DNA of 9,058 bases from an uncultured Collinsella sp. (GCA_905211615.1 CAJMBB010000076.1:1-9058); one strand, 5' to 3'. Shown: positions 1 to 6,917, counted from the first letter of the stretch. A program made the numbers and translations. The notes: generated by a model from the sequence alone, not told the origin.

Positions 1-7
1 ACACGAC

Positions 8-42
8 GCCGGGCCCGGGCATGTCCCAGCTGCGGGCCCGGC
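8..42 (+). other. GC-rich hairpin in leader of the transaldolase operon
   Basis: A perfect 10-bp inverted repeat, GCCGGGCCCG at 8-17 and CGGGCCCGGC at 33-42, encloses a 15-nt loop. It lies directly before the T-tailed hairpin at 45-80. It has no T-run of its own, so alone it is not a classical terminator. The loop contains ATGTCCC (21-27), exactly complementary to GGGACAT (55-61) in the next hairpin, which would allow a loop-loop contact or alternative fold. It may equally be the 3' end of an upstream transcript. Confidence 0.5.
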
Positions 43-44
43 AC

Positions 45-80
45 ATAGGACAAAGGGACATCCCCTTTGTCCTATTTTTT
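45..80 (+). terminator. Rho-independent terminator or attenuator before the transaldolase gene
   Basis: A perfect 13-bp stem (45-57 with 63-75) has a 5-nt loop and is followed by TTTTTT at 75-80, the textbook shape of an intrinsic terminator. Only 16 nt separate the T-run from the Shine-Dalgarno site at 97-104. A promoter therefore cannot fit between the hairpin and the transaldolase gene. Either transcripts read through it, making it an attenuator, or it only reduces flow from an upstream gene. The stem carries a GGGACA core like that of the other repeats in the window, so a dispersed repeat reused as a terminator is an alternative. Confidence 0.75.
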
Positions 81-112
81 GAGTTTTGGATTCCTTAGAA
101 GGAGTTTGCACC

Positions 113-796
113 ATGAAGTTCTTTATCGATACCGCCAACCTTGACGAGATTGCTGAGGCCAAGAGCTGGGGCTGCCTGGCCGGTGTTACCACCAACCCGT
201 CCCTGTACGCCAAGACCGGCGGCAAGCTTGCCGACTTTGAGCCCCATATGCTCAAGATTGCCGAGCTCTGCGAGGGCCTGCCCGTTTCCGCCGAGTCTAC
301 CGCTACCACTGCCGAGGGTATGATCGAGGAGGGCAAGCGCCTTGCCGCCCTCGCCCCCAACATCGTGGTCAAGCTTCCCGTGTGCGAGGCCGGCCTTGCC
401 GCCTGCCGTGCGCTGGCCGATGCTGGCGTGCGCGTCAACATGACGCTCGTCTTCTCGCCGACGCAGGCCCTTATGGCCGCCAATGCCGGTGCTCGCTACA
501 TCAGCCCGTTTGTCGGTCGTTTCGATGACATCGCCGAGGACGGTATCTCGCAGCTCGACAACGTCGTGACCTGCATTAAGAACTACGACTGGACGGGCAA
601 GAACGTCGACGACACCGTCGAGATCATCACCGCCTCGGTTCGTACGCCCAACCACGTGACCCAGGCCGCGCTACTCGGTGCCGATATTGCGACCGTGCCC
701 ATGGCCGCTCTCAAGAAGTGCCTGCATCATCCGCTGACCGACCAGGGCCTCGCCTCTTTTGAGGCTGACTGGCAGAAGGTCGTCGCTCAGGCTTAA
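113..796 (+). CDS. tal: Transaldolase, small MipB/TalC type
   Basis: Encodes a 227-residue protein of the class I aldolase fold, close to the usual 215-220 residues of the small transaldolase/fructose-6-phosphate aldolase family. It should transfer dihydroxyacetone between sedoheptulose-7-P and glyceraldehyde-3-P in the cytosolic non-oxidative pentose phosphate pathway. Visible motifs are FIDTAN (4-9), GVTTNPS (24-30), the Schiff-base lysine K87 in IVVKLP, NMTLVFS (109-115) and SPFVGR (131-136). F133 stands where true fructose-6-phosphate aldolases carry tyrosine, and E61 stands where they carry glutamine. Both favour transaldolase over aldolase activity, as does the transketolase pair downstream. 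The start at 113 is chosen for AGAAGGAG at 97-104; an in-frame ATG at 86 has no ribosome site and precedes the family's conserved N-terminus. First gene of a four-gene operon. Family certain; activity inferred. Confidence 0.93.
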   Translation: MKFFIDTANLDEIAEAKSWGCLAGVTTNPSLYAKTGGKLADFEPHMLKIAELCEGLPVSAESTATTAEGMIEEGKRLAALAPNIVVKLPVCEAGLAACRALADAGVRVNMTLVFSPTQALMAANAGARYISPFVGRFDDIAEDGISQLDNVVTCIKNYDWTGKNVDDTVEIITASVRTPNHVTQAALLGADIATVPMAALKKCLHHPLTDQGLASFEADWQKVVAQA

Positions 797-807
797 CGAG
801 TGGATTG

Positions 808-836
808 CCCCGGCATCGCGTCATCCGGTGCCGGGG
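808..836 (+). other. Intercistronic hairpin between transaldolase and transketolase genes
   Basis: CCCCGGCA (808-815) pairs with TGCCGGGG (829-836), and the stem extends inward by one wobble and two further pairs to about 11 bp. The following TTGTTCTC is a poor T-run, so this is more likely an mRNA processing or stability element, or a leaky attenuator, than a full terminator. It fills most of the 63-nt gap and ends just before the Shine-Dalgarno site (847-852) of the transketolase N-subunit. Confidence 0.5.
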
Positions 837-859
837 TTGTTCTCAAGAGAGGAATTCGT

Positions 860-1690
860 ATGACCAACCAGGAGCTGGCGAAGGTCGCCAATGAGGTCAG
901 GAAGGGTGTCGTGACTGCGGTTCACGCGGCCAAGTCGGGACACCCGGGTGGATCGCTCGGTGCTGCCGACATCATGACGTATCTGTACTTTGAGGAAATG
1001 AATATCGATCCTGCCGACCCTCACAAGGCCGATCGCGATCGCTTTGTGCTCTCCAAGGGTCACGCGGCGCCGGGCCTGTATTCGGTGTTGGCAAATCGCG
1101 GCTATTTTCCCGTCGAAGAGCTCGAGACGCTCCGTCATATTGGCAGCCGACTGCAGGGCCATCCCAACATGAACGACGCCCCTGGCATCGATATGTCCAC
1201 CGGATCGCTCGGTCAGGGCATCTCTGCTGCAGTTGGAATGGCGCTTGCCGCTAGGCACTGGGGCGACGGCTACCGTGTCTACACGTTGCTGGGCGACGGT
1301 GAGTGCGAGGAAGGCCAGGTGTGGGAGGCGGCCATGTTCGCCGGCAACCATGCGCTCGACAATCTTGTTGCCGTCGTCGACCACAACGGCTTGCAGATTG
1401 ACGGCACGATCGATGAAGTCAACTCGGCCATGCCGCTCGCTGACAAGTTCCGCGCCTTTAAGTGGCATGTGATCGAGCTCGCCGACGGTAACGACATGGC
1501 GCAGATTGCCGCCGCCTTTGCCGAGGCCCGCAAAGTGAGCGACTCGCCCGTGGCCATTATCGCCGAGACGGTGAAGGGCAAGGGCGTCTCCTTTATGGAA
1601 AACCAGGTGGGCTGGCACGGCAAGGCACCCAACGATGAACAGTTTGAGCAGGCCATGGCCGAGCTCGCAGCAGCAGGGGAGGAGCTCTAA
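860..1690 (+). CDS. Transketolase, N-terminal (thiamine diphosphate-binding) subunit
   Basis: Encodes 276 residues, the N-terminal half of a split transketolase. The full enzyme moves two-carbon ketol units between pentose, tetrose and hexose phosphates in the cytosol. The half carries the diphosphate-binding side of the active site: SGHPGGS (26-32), SKGHAAPG (65-72), a conserved histidine H101, STGSLGQG (113-120), and the thiamine diphosphate/Mg motif beginning GDGECEEGQ (145-153) and ending near N176. GWHGKAPN (251-258) closes the domain. The start at 860 follows GAGAGG (847-852); an in-frame upstream start at 800 would add 20 unconserved residues encoded across the intercistronic hairpin. 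The stop overlaps the next start as TAATG, implying translational coupling and 1:1 synthesis with the C-terminal subunit. Splitting into two genes is common in anaerobic bacteria and archaea. Confidence 0.95.
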   Translation: MTNQELAKVANEVRKGVVTAVHAAKSGHPGGSLGAADIMTYLYFEEMNIDPADPHKADRDRFVLSKGHAAPGLYSVLANRGYFPVEELETLRHIGSRLQGHPNMNDAPGIDMSTGSLGQGISAAVGMALAARHWGDGYRVYTLLGDGECEEGQVWEAAMFAGNHALDNLVAVVDHNGLQIDGTIDEVNSAMPLADKFRAFKWHVIELADGNDMAQIAAAFAEARKVSDSPVAIIAETVKGKGVSFMENQVGWHGKAPNDEQFEQAMAELAAAGEEL

Positions 1691-2628
1691 TGGCAGACGT
1701 CAAGAAAGTCGCCACGCGCGTTAGCTATGGCGAGGCACTTGTCGAGCTGGGCAATGAGCGCGATGACTTTGTGGTTCTCGATGCCGACCTGGCCGCCGCC
1801 ACGCAGACCGGTAAGTTTAAGGCTGCGCACCCTGAGCGCTTCTACGACGCCGGCATTGCCGAGAGCAACCTGATGGGTCTTGCCGCCGGCATCGCGACCA
1901 CGGGCCGCGTTGCTTTTGCGAGCACCTTTGCGATGTTTGCCGCCGGTCGCGCCTACGAGCAGGTCCGCAATTCCATCGGCTACCCGCACCTCAACGTCAA
2001 GATTGGCGCTACTCATGCCGGCATTTCGGTGGGCGAGGACGGCGCCACGCACCAGTGCTGCGAGGATATCGCACTCATGCGCACGATTCCGGGTATGACG
2101 GTGGTCGTTCCCGCCGACGACGTCGAGGCTCGTGCCTGTGTGCGCGCCGCCTATGAGTTTGAGGGCCCGGTTTACATGCGCTTCGGCCGCCTGGCAACAC
2201 CGGTCATCAACGACCACGAGGACTATGAGTTCAAGATTGGTCGCGGCGTGGTCGTGCGCGAGGGGTCCGATGTGACCATCATCGCTTGTGGCCTTATGGT
2301 CGCCGAGGCGCTTGAGGCTGCCGAGGCGCTCGCTGCCGATGGTATCGATGCCGAGGTCATCAACATGCACACGATCAAGCCGCTCGATGAGCGCCTGGTG
2401 GTTGCCAGCGCCAAGAAGACTGGTCGCGTGGTCACCGCCGAGGAGCATTCGATTATCGGTGGTCTTGGCGAGGCTGTGGCCTCGGTGCTCGCGGAGCAGT
2501 ATCCGGTGCCGATGCGACGCGTCGGCGTGCGCGATGTGTATGGCGAGTCCGGCCCTGCGGTCGATTTGCTGCACAAGTACGGTTTGGACGCCGACGGTAT
2601 CGAAGCTGCGGTCAGGTCTGTGTTGTAA
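1690..2628 (+). CDS. Transketolase, C-terminal subunit
   Basis: Encodes 312 residues forming the pyrimidine-binding and C-terminal domains of the split transketolase. The catalytic glutamate that activates thiamine diphosphate is E58 in GIAESNLMG. The aminopyrimidine pocket is represented by ASTFAMFAAGRAYEQVR (77-93), followed by HAGISVGEDGATHQ (109-122). From about residue 185 to the end lies the C-terminal transketolase domain, with a conserved EEHSIIGGLG segment. Together with the 276-residue partner the enzyme totals 588 residues, slightly shorter than one-chain bacterial enzymes. Its ATG shares one base with the preceding stop, and TAAGGAAGG at its own 3' end supplies the ribosome site for the EIIA gene. 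No frameshift or missing motif is visible. Confidence 0.95.
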   Translation: MADVKKVATRVSYGEALVELGNERDDFVVLDADLAAATQTGKFKAAHPERFYDAGIAESNLMGLAAGIATTGRVAFASTFAMFAAGRAYEQVRNSIGYPHLNVKIGATHAGISVGEDGATHQCCEDIALMRTIPGMTVVVPADDVEARACVRAAYEFEGPVYMRFGRLATPVINDHEDYEFKIGRGVVVREGSDVTIIACGLMVAEALEAAEALAADGIDAEVINMHTIKPLDERLVVASAKKTGRVVTAEEHSIIGGLGEAVASVLAEQYPVPMRRVGVRDVYGESGPAVDLLHKYGLDADGIEAAVRSVL

Positions 2629-2639
2629 GGAAGGTTTCC

Positions 2640-3092
2640 ATGGGATTTGTATCTGCCAACCAAGTGACGATAGGGTATACCGCCGCCTCGCGCGAGGACG
2701 CCCTGCATTATTTGTCCGAGCAGGCAATCGAGCTCGGCTTTGCCGATGACGCATCTGCCGTAGAGGCTGCCTTTATTGCTCGCGAGAACGAGGCCGAGAC
2801 CGGGCTTGTCGCCGGTTTTGCCGTTCCGCATGCCAAGAGCGATGCGATCCATACGCCGGGTGTGGCCGTGCTTAAGCTGGTCGAGCCCGTTGAATGGCCG
2901 AGCTTCGATGGGGTGCCCGTCGATGTTGCGCTCGCGCTGTACGTGCCCGCCGGCGAGGCTGGAACCACGCACCTGCGTCTGCTCTCCAAGGCTGCCGTGA
3001 TGCTGATGGACGCCGGCTTCCGTGACAAAGTGCGTGCGAGCACCGATCCCGTTGAGATTGCGGAGCTCATCAATAGCGGACTCGAAGACTAG
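2640..3092 (+). CDS. PTS sugar transporter EIIA component, fructose/mannitol type
   Basis: Encodes 150 residues, the normal length of a free-standing EIIA domain of the fructose-mannitol family. Such proteins accept a phosphoryl group from HPr and pass it to EIIB during sugar uptake. The active-site region GLVAGFAVPHAK (55-66) matches the family signature (acidic residue, six positions, hydrophobic, G/A, then A-hydrophobic-P-H), with H64 as the phosphorylated histidine. Start at 2640 follows AAGGAAGG (2627-2634), which overlaps the preceding stop, so it is the last gene of the operon. No EIIB or EIIC is present in the window; they are probably upstream or elsewhere. Linkage to transaldolase and transketolase suggests import of a pentose or pentitol whose phosphate enters the non-oxidative pentose phosphate pathway. 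A regulatory EIIA role is an alternative. Substrate not determinable. Confidence 0.92.
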   Translation: MGFVSANQVTIGYTAASREDALHYLSEQAIELGFADDASAVEAAFIARENEAETGLVAGFAVPHAKSDAIHTPGVAVLKLVEPVEWPSFDGVPVDVALALYVPAGEAGTTHLRLLSKAAVMLMDAGFRDKVRASTDPVEIAELINSGLED

Positions 3093-3134
3093 AACGGTCA
3101 TCCCGTTCAATCAATTGATCCTTCTCCAAGGAAA

Positions 3135-3167
3135 AGGGCCGCGACGCCGTATGGGTGTCACGGCCCT
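3135..3167 (+). terminator. Terminator of the pentose-phosphate operon
   Basis: A 14-bp stem (3135-3148 with 3154-3167) containing one mismatch and one wobble encloses a 5-nt loop, with the partial T-tract ATTTGCGTTT after it. It lies 42 nt after the EIIA stop. Its tail runs into the first 48-bp repeat. Confidence 0.8.
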
Positions 3168-3174
3168 ATTTGCG

Positions 3175-3222
3175 TTTCCCCAGATAAAACCTGCCAAAAT
3201 AAACCTGTCCCTTTTTGGCAGG
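3175..3222 (+). repeat. 48-bp dispersed hairpin repeat, copy A
   Basis: First of three copies in the window, differing from copy B at 2 of 48 positions and from copy C at 3. The 5' part starts TTTCCCCAGATAAAA. The 3' part is a hairpin, CCTGCCAAAA pairing with the TTTTGGCAGG end, whose loop carries CCTGTCCC. It sits just after the operon terminator. The form (short, palindromic, intergenic, repeated) is that of a REP-like element. Confidence 0.9.
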
Positions 3223-3295
3223 CTAATCGTGAGTTATTCCACCGCAACTTAGGGCACGGTTAGGAAGTGTGCACCTTAAAGAGTGGAGCCCATGA

Positions 3296-3453
3296 TTAGA
3301 GAGGTCGCACTCGTCTCTCTAAATGTCTCTCTAAAGAGAAGGTTGGTTAGAGAGATAGCATTAGGCAATCTAGCAGCGAATTCGATACATCTCTCTAAAA
3401 CAAGGCGTTTATCTCTCTAAAGTTAGAGAGATAAATCTATTGTTTTAGAGAGA
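3296..3453. repeat. Array of eight TTAGAGAGA motifs in both orientations
   Basis: The 9-mer TTAGAGAGA occurs on the plus strand at 3347, 3423 and 3445, with one mismatch at 3296. Its complement TCTCTCTAA occurs at 3314, 3326, 3390 and 3412. The motifs pair into inverted repeats: 3296/3314, 3326/3347, and a nested pair 3390/3445 around 3412/3423. Copies at 3314 and 3326 are also a 12-bp tandem repeat. Possible explanations are operator sites, a structured RNA or a decayed coding repeat. Confidence 0.85.
3390..3453. repeat. Long nested inverted repeat (14 bp plus 13 bp perfect arms)
   Basis: The outer arms, TCTCTCTAAAACAA at 3390-3403 and its exact complement at 3440-3453, are 14 bp. The inner arms, 3408-3420 and 3423-3435, are 13 bp and separated by only 2 nt. 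The two parts are separated by a symmetrical 4-by-4 nt internal loop. The whole could form a cruciform or, if transcribed, one hairpin of about 27 pairs. There is no T-run after it, so it is not an obvious terminator. Confidence 0.85.
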
Positions 3454-3566
3454 CGGAATGCCAAAATTCGTCCGTCAGCTACCATCTGCCAAAAATGGCG
3501 GATAAAGGACTCATCGAAGTAATGGGTTCGTCGACGAGCCGCAACCGCCGCTATCGGAAGAAGTAG
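3435..3566 (+). pseudogene. Remnant of a winged helix-turn-helix C-terminal domain
   Basis: Reading in frame after a stop at 3432-3434 gives 43 codons ending at TAG 3564-3566. The end reads SSVSYHLPKMADKGLIEV followed by MGSSTSRNRRYRKK. This looks like a recognition helix (SxVSYHL-K), the KGLIEV turn and a basic wing ending NRRYR, as at the C-terminus of winged-helix regulators or of AlbA_2/AAA_4-type ATP-binding proteins. No N-terminal part or ribosome site is present. Upstream, in another frame, 3313-3336 encodes the tandem peptide VSLN-VSLK; short peptide repeats of this kind often precede the terminal winged helix in the AAA_4 family. A decayed gene end is the simplest reading; chance is not excluded. 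Confidence 0.4.
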
Positions 3567-3640
3567 ATGCAGCCGAGTCGCCCCTCTTGTGTCTCTCGAA
3601 GTGAGATGGGTGCTAGGGGGGGGGCGACTGCCTCGCGATA

Positions 3641-3688
3641 TTTCCCCAGATAAAACCTGCCAAAATAAACCTGTCCCTTATTGGTAGG
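3641..3688 (+). repeat. 48-bp dispersed hairpin repeat, copy B
   Basis: Same orientation as copy A, 466 bp downstream start to start, identical at 46 of 48 positions. In the 3' arm GGCAGG has become GGTAGG, which still pairs with CCTGCC through a G-T(U) wobble. Together with copy A it brackets the TTAGAGAGA array. Confidence 0.9.
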
Positions 3689-3761
3689 TCAGTTAACGCA
3701 GTCCGGGTTGAGCATATGCGAGCGAGCAGGCTCCGGGTGCGGTAAGGTGACGTGAAACAAG

Positions 3762-3788
3762 CGGGCGCTGACCTTTTGGTCGCGCCCG
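3762..3788 (-). terminator. Probable terminator downstream of larE
   Basis: CGGGCGC (3762-3768) pairs with GCGCCCG (3782-3788), and GACC pairs with GGTC inside around a TTTT loop, with one bulged base. Read on the minus strand the stem is followed by CTTGTTT, a modest T-tract. It lies about 80 nt past the larE stop and is better tailed than the hairpin nearer the gene. Confidence 0.5.
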
Positions 3789-3838
3789 TGAAGTTGAACG
3801 TCAGATTGCCGTGCCCGGGGCCTGCGCAGCGCCGAGCA

Positions 3839-3865
3839 GTTACGCCGTTTGTAAAACGGCGTAAC
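3839..3865 (-). terminator. Hairpin directly abutting the larE stop codon
   Basis: A perfect 12-bp stem, GTTACGCCGTTT (3839-3850) with its complement at 3854-3865, has a 3-nt loop. It begins immediately after the larE stop (TAG on the minus strand, 3866-3868). No T-run follows in either direction, so it may protect the mRNA 3' end rather than terminate alone. Confidence 0.55.
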
Positions 3866-4744
3866 CTAAAGGTTCATGTTGCCGTGGATGTAGGGGGTGA
3901 CCTCGGGGGAGATATGGTCGCAGCCCAGCTCGCGCAGCGCGGACTCGATAACGGCGGGCAGCGGGGTTTTGCCCTCGGCATCAACGGCGTTGCCACCGAG
4001 GGCAGCAATCTTGGCGACATCTGCGGGTGCGGCCTCGATATGCATGCAGCCGCCGACCAGGCGCGCGCGTACCTGTGCCAGATCAAGATCGTGCAGGTAA
4101 TCCTCGCAGGCGCGGATCAAATCGACCTTCTCACGCGTAAGCTTCTCGCCCGTGGGGACTCGCGTGGCAAGACATGCTCCCGCCGGCAGGTTCCAAACGG
4201 GATAGCCCCATGCGCGCAGCAGCTCGCGCTCTTCGTCCTTGGTAAAGCCGACCTCCATGAGAGGGGAGCGTACGCCGAGCTCTTCGGCGGCGCGCATGCC
4301 GGGACGGTAATCGCCGCGGTCGCTCGCGTTGCTGCCATCGATGACGGTGGGAAAGCCGAGCGACTTGGCGTGGTTGACGATGGCGGTAAAGCCGGCGTGC
4401 TTGCAGTGGTAGCAGCGATTGGCATCGTTGCAGGCTACTTGGGGGAGCTGCAACTGATCCACCGAAAGATTGAGCACGGGGAGCTTAAAATGCGGCCCCT
4501 CATTGGCCTGCCCATCAACGGACTGCTCAAACGAAGCCTGCTCGGGCGTGCCGATGAGCGGCGTGGTGAGATGGACGAGGAGGGTATTGGTAGGCATGAT
4601 GCGGGCGCATACGGCGGCCAAAAAGCTGCTGTCAACGCCGCCGGAAAACCCGATAGCCACGCGCCCGTATGCCAAAAGCAGCTGTTCAAGCGCCGATAGC
4701 TTGTCTTGAAGCTCCTCTGCGGGTGCCGTGGTGTCTAAATTCAT
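3866..4744 (-). CDS. larE: LarE, ATP-dependent sulfur transferase of nickel-pincer cofactor synthesis
   Basis: Encodes 292 residues of the PP-loop ATP pyrophosphatase family. LarE adenylates the carboxylates of pyridinium-3,5-biscarboxylic acid mononucleotide and replaces them with thiocarboxylates, making the nickel-pincer cofactor of lactate racemase and related LarA-type enzymes. The ATP-binding loop is SGGVDSS (34-40), followed by the family segments RCYHCK (110-115) and DGSNASDRGDYRPGMRAA (136-153). The motif GACLATRVPTGE (189-200) contains C191, aligned with the sulfur-donating cysteine of the sacrificial-cysteine enzymes. Only this one cysteine lies in the motif, arguing against the [4Fe-4S] variant. 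Start supported by AAGGA at 4752-4756 (minus), 7 nt before the ATG. No larA, larB or larC is in the window, so the cofactor's user here is unknown. Transcribed divergently from the HAD gene. Confidence 0.9.
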   Translation of the reverse strand: MNLDTTAPAEELQDKLSALEQLLLAYGRVAIGFSGGVDSSFLAAVCARIMPTNTLLVHLTTPLIGTPEQASFEQSVDGQANEGPHFKLPVLNLSVDQLQLPQVACNDANRCYHCKHAGFTAIVNHAKSLGFPTVIDGSNASDRGDYRPGMRAAEELGVRSPLMEVGFTKDEERELLRAWGYPVWNLPAGACLATRVPTGEKLTREKVDLIRACEDYLHDLDLAQVRARLVGGCMHIEAAPADVAKIAALGGNAVDAEGKTPLPAVIESALRELGCDHISPEVTPYIHGNMNL

Positions 4745-4917
4745 GAAACGATCCTTATCGTTGAGTACTCGATCAAAAACTATAATCCTAATGCGTTACT
4801 TGCCATAAGACTTCTATCTGTGTAACGAAAGTGCAATATGGTATATACGTTATATACAAGTTGCCAAATGCGGTAGAGTTGCAGCAACGCGACAGCGAGA
4901 GTCGATGGGGGACCGAT
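4745..4917. promoter_or_regulatory. Divergent promoter region between larE and the HAD gene
   Basis: This 173-bp AT-rich interval must hold start signals for both genes. TATAAT at 4781-4786 is a consensus -10 on the plus strand, and its complement overlaps TATAGT on the minus strand, usable for larE. A second AT-rich cluster at 4841-4857 could serve the HAD gene. No well-spaced TTGACA-like -35 box is visible in either direction, so exact start sites are not assigned. Confidence 0.5.
4841..4857. promoter_or_regulatory. 17-bp palindrome, candidate operator of the HAD gene
   Basis: GTATATACGTTATATAC is a perfect 7+7 bp inverted repeat around a 3-bp centre, 61 bp before the HAD start. GT...AC ends with an AT-rich core resemble GntR-family operators, but no such regulator is encoded here. 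It may simply be the -10 region of a promoter. Confidence 0.4.
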
Positions 4918-5568
4918 ATGATCAAGGCTGTTATTTTTGACATGGATGGAACGCTGGTCGATACCGAGCGTTTGGGGATTAAGGCCTGGAAGGCAGGCGC
5001 CGCTGAGCTGGGGCTCGCGATTGATGAAGCGCTGATCCATCAGTTTATCGGCCGCACGCTGCCCGATGTTATGGACATCCTCGATAAGCATTATGGCAGC
5101 CACGAAACCACCGAGGAGATCTATCGTCGCCACAAGGAGATTCGCGACGAGATGGTCAAGACCGAACTGGAACTTAAGGCCGGCGCCGCCGAGTGCCTAG
5201 ACGAGCTGCTGGCTGCGGGCTATCACGTTGGTCTAGCGACGTCGTCGCGCCTCGTTACGGCCGAGCGCAACCTTAAGATGGTCGGTCTTTTTGACAAGTT
5301 TGAAACGGTAACGTGTGGCGAGGACGTCGTGCACGGCAAGCCCGACCCCGAGATGTATCTGCTCGCCTGCGAGCGCGCGGGCTTTGCTCCCGAGGAATGT
5401 GCCGTGGTCGAGGATTCGCGCAACGGCTGCGTCTCGGGCATTACGGCCGGCTGCCATGTCTTTGCCGTCCCCGATATCGTGCCGCTGCCGCAGGACGTGG
5501 TGGATGGCTGCGAGGCCGTGCTCGATACGCTGTTCGATCTGGCGGCGGCGGTCAAGGCCGTGCGCTAG
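4918..5568 (+). CDS. HAD-superfamily hydrolase, phosphoglucomutase/phosphatase-like
   Basis: Encodes 216 residues, the usual size of HAD subfamily IA enzymes with a helical cap (beta-phosphoglucomutase, phosphoglycolate phosphatase and sugar-phosphate phosphatases). All four HAD motifs are present: FDMDGTLVD with nucleophile D8 and acid/base D10; LATSS (106-110) for motif II; GKPDPEMY with K141; and VVEDSRNG with E165 and D166. The cap lies roughly at residues 17-85. The enzyme should act on a small cytosolic phosphorylated compound through a phospho-aspartate intermediate; which one cannot be told from sequence. The start at 4918 has GGGGGA at 4906-4911 upstream; an in-frame GTG at 4831 would add 29 unconserved residues over the promoter palindrome. 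Ends at the shared terminator with the convergent LacI gene. Confidence 0.9.
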   Translation: MIKAVIFDMDGTLVDTERLGIKAWKAGAAELGLAIDEALIHQFIGRTLPDVMDILDKHYGSHETTEEIYRRHKEIRDEMVKTELELKAGAAECLDELLAAGYHVGLATSSRLVTAERNLKMVGLFDKFETVTCGEDVVHGKPDPEMYLLACERAGFAPEECAVVEDSRNGCVSGITAGCHVFAVPDIVPLPQDVVDGCEAVLDTLFDLAAAVKAVR

Positions 5569-5615
5569 ACAATTGCGGCGTTGAAACGAGCAATTGCTTA
5601 CGTTTGCGCTTAAAC

Positions 5616-5650
5616 AAAAGGGGTCCGGCAATGGTCGGGCCTCTTTTGCT
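5616..5650. terminator. Bidirectional terminator between the HAD and LacI genes
   Basis: A 14-bp stem with three wobble pairs (5616-5629 with 5634-5647) and a 4-nt AATG loop begins with AAAA and ends with TTTT. It can therefore act as an intrinsic terminator on both strands. It lies between two convergent genes, 47 nt after the HAD stop and about 35 nt after the LacI stop. Confidence 0.85.
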
Positions 5651-5681
5651 TGAGCGGCGACTTAGCATACTTGCGGGCGTG

Positions 5682-6794
5682 CTATAGATACGCGCCGAGG
5701 TTGATGGCCGTGGCGTCGGTCTGGCTGCTTGCCTGGGTGCTGGCGCGTTCCAGCAGGAACGGCCGCACGAGTTCTTGGCGGTTGATGTCCTCGATGGCCG
5801 TGACCGCGGTGACGGTGCGCGCGGCAGAGCTGACGTGGATATGCTTGGTCTTTGTCGGGACCTTGTTCTCGATTTGCTCCATGAGCAATTGAACGCCCTT
5901 GCGGCCAATCTCGTAGCCCGGGGGCGCTACCGTAGTGAGTGGGACCGATCCGCTCCAAGCGAGTGGGTTGCCATCGCAGCCTGCTACGCGTACTTGCCCG
6001 GGGACAGAGATGCCCTTGTCGACCAGTGCCGAAACGACACCCGAGGCCAACACGTCGGTCAGGCCGACGACAAAATCGGGACGTTCGTCCGCGGGGCGCT
6101 CGGCGATTTGGGCACCGATGCCGTAGCCGTCGGCCGCCGCGTTCCACTCGCCGGCGTCGATGACTTCGATCTTGATATCGGGGTGCAGGGCGAGCGCCTT
6201 ATGAATGCCAAGGACGCGCAGGGTGAGTTGCATAAATGCTGCTCGGCCGACGACGACAATATGGTGCGCGCCGCGGGCGATGGCAAGTTCGGCAATGATG
6301 CGACCCTGGGCCTCGTTGTCGGCCGCCACATAGTAGCCGGGCTCGGAGCAATGGATGTCCAGGTGGACGATCGGCACGGGCATCTTGGCCATGACGGGGT
6401 GCCAGTCGGGGGATGCCATGGGCTGAACCATGACGCCGGACATCTGGGTGCCCATAAAGTAGCGCAGGTAATGGTTCTCGAGAATATCGTCATTATCGGC
6501 GTTGGCGATGAGTAGGTCGTAACCGTGCTTGCGGGCCTCGTTATGGGCGCCGCTGGCAATTTGGAGCGAAAAACCGTGGTCGAGACGGGGGAGCACCAAG
6601 CCAAAGGACTTGGTGGCGCCGCCCGCGAGCTGACGAGCGCTTTGGTTGGGCAGGTAGCCAAGGCGATTGATGGTCTCGTTAATGAGCTTGAGGGTCTCGG
6701 GGCGCAGCTTTTCGGGATGGTTGAGCGCGTTGGAAACCGTGCCCAACGAAACCCCGGCTTCGCGCGCGACGTCGCTGATTTTAACCTTTGCCAT
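5682..6794 (-). CDS. LacI-family transcriptional regulator
   Basis: Encodes 370 residues. The N-terminal helix-turn-helix KISDVAREAGVSLGTVSNAL (5-24) is followed by NRLGYLPNQSARQLA (43-57). Its hinge-helix L56 is the residue that LacI proteins wedge into the central CG of their operators. Residues from about 64 to 340 form the periplasmic-binding-protein-like effector domain. The C-terminus extends about 30 residues past the usual end of the family with a low-complexity STQASSQTDAT stretch. The start at 6794 is chosen because AAAGGGG (6800-6806, minus) precedes it and the helix-turn-helix begins at once; the in-frame start at 7001 would add 69 residues encoded in promoter and repeat DNA. Effector and targets are unknown. 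A probable operator over its own ribosome site implies autoregulation. No sugar gene is adjacent except divergent glmS. Confidence 0.92.
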   Translation of the reverse strand: MAKVKISDVAREAGVSLGTVSNALNHPEKLRPETLKLINETINRLGYLPNQSARQLAGGATKSFGLVLPRLDHGFSLQIASGAHNEARKHGYDLLIANADNDDILENHYLRYFMGTQMSGVMVQPMASPDWHPVMAKMPVPIVHLDIHCSEPGYYVAADNEAQGRIIAELAIARGAHHIVVVGRAAFMQLTLRVLGIHKALALHPDIKIEVIDAGEWNAAADGYGIGAQIAERPADERPDFVVGLTDVLASGVVSALVDKGISVPGQVRVAGCDGNPLAWSGSVPLTTVAPPGYEIGRKGVQLLMEQIENKVPTKTKHIHVSSAARTVTAVTAIEDINRQELVRPFLLERASTQASSQTDATAINLGAYL

Positions 6795-6804
6795 AGCGGC
6801 CCCT

Positions 6805-6818
6805 TTGATGCGTTTCAA
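6805..6818. promoter_or_regulatory. Candidate LacI-family operator (autoregulatory)
   Basis: TTGATGCGTTTCAA is an imperfect palindrome around a central CG, with 6 of 8 positions symmetric. It resembles the TGAAACG-CGTTTCA pattern bound by many LacI/GalR proteins. It lies just downstream of the predicted transcription start and overlaps the ribosome site of the LacI gene. Confidence 0.5.
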
Positions 6819-6829
6819 GTACAAGCCAG

Positions 6830-6860
6830 ATTGTAGCATCGCCCGCCCCTGGGGTGTCAA
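6830..6860 (-). promoter_or_regulatory. Predicted promoter of the LacI gene
   Basis: Read on the minus strand, TTGACA (6855-6860) and TACAAT (6830-6835) match the sigma-70 -35 and -10 boxes. The spacer is 19 bp, two longer than ideal. The start would fall near 6823, immediately before the candidate operator. The -35 box lies directly beside repeat copy C. Confidence 0.5.
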
Positions 6861-6862
6861 AA

Positions 6863-6910
6863 CCTGCCAATTAGGGACAGGTTTATTTTGGCAGGTTTTA
6901 TCTGGGCAAA
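6863..6910 (-). repeat. 48-bp dispersed hairpin repeat, copy C
   Basis: Third copy, inverted relative to A and B, and differing from each at 3 of 48 positions. The stem CCTGCC/GGCAGG and the loop CCTGTCCC are preserved. It lies between the divergent LacI and glmS genes, 3 bp from the LacI -35 box. Confidence 0.9.
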
Positions 6911-6917
6911 CGCTGGA

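Larger units (their letters stand above)
3223..3640. other. Gene-free segment with inverted-repeat array, between repeat copies A and B
   Basis: This 418-bp stretch is bounded by two direct copies of the 48-bp repeat and contains no intact gene. Positions 3223-3291 show nothing recognisable. Then come eight TTAGAGAGA-type motifs (3296-3453), a winged-helix protein remnant ending at 3566, and an 11-bp inverted repeat (3576-3586 with 3619-3629) whose right arm includes a G9 run (3616-3624). It is locally AT-richer than the flanking genes. A 42-codon ORF (3292-3420) can be read through the array but is probably not a functional gene. Confidence 0.6.
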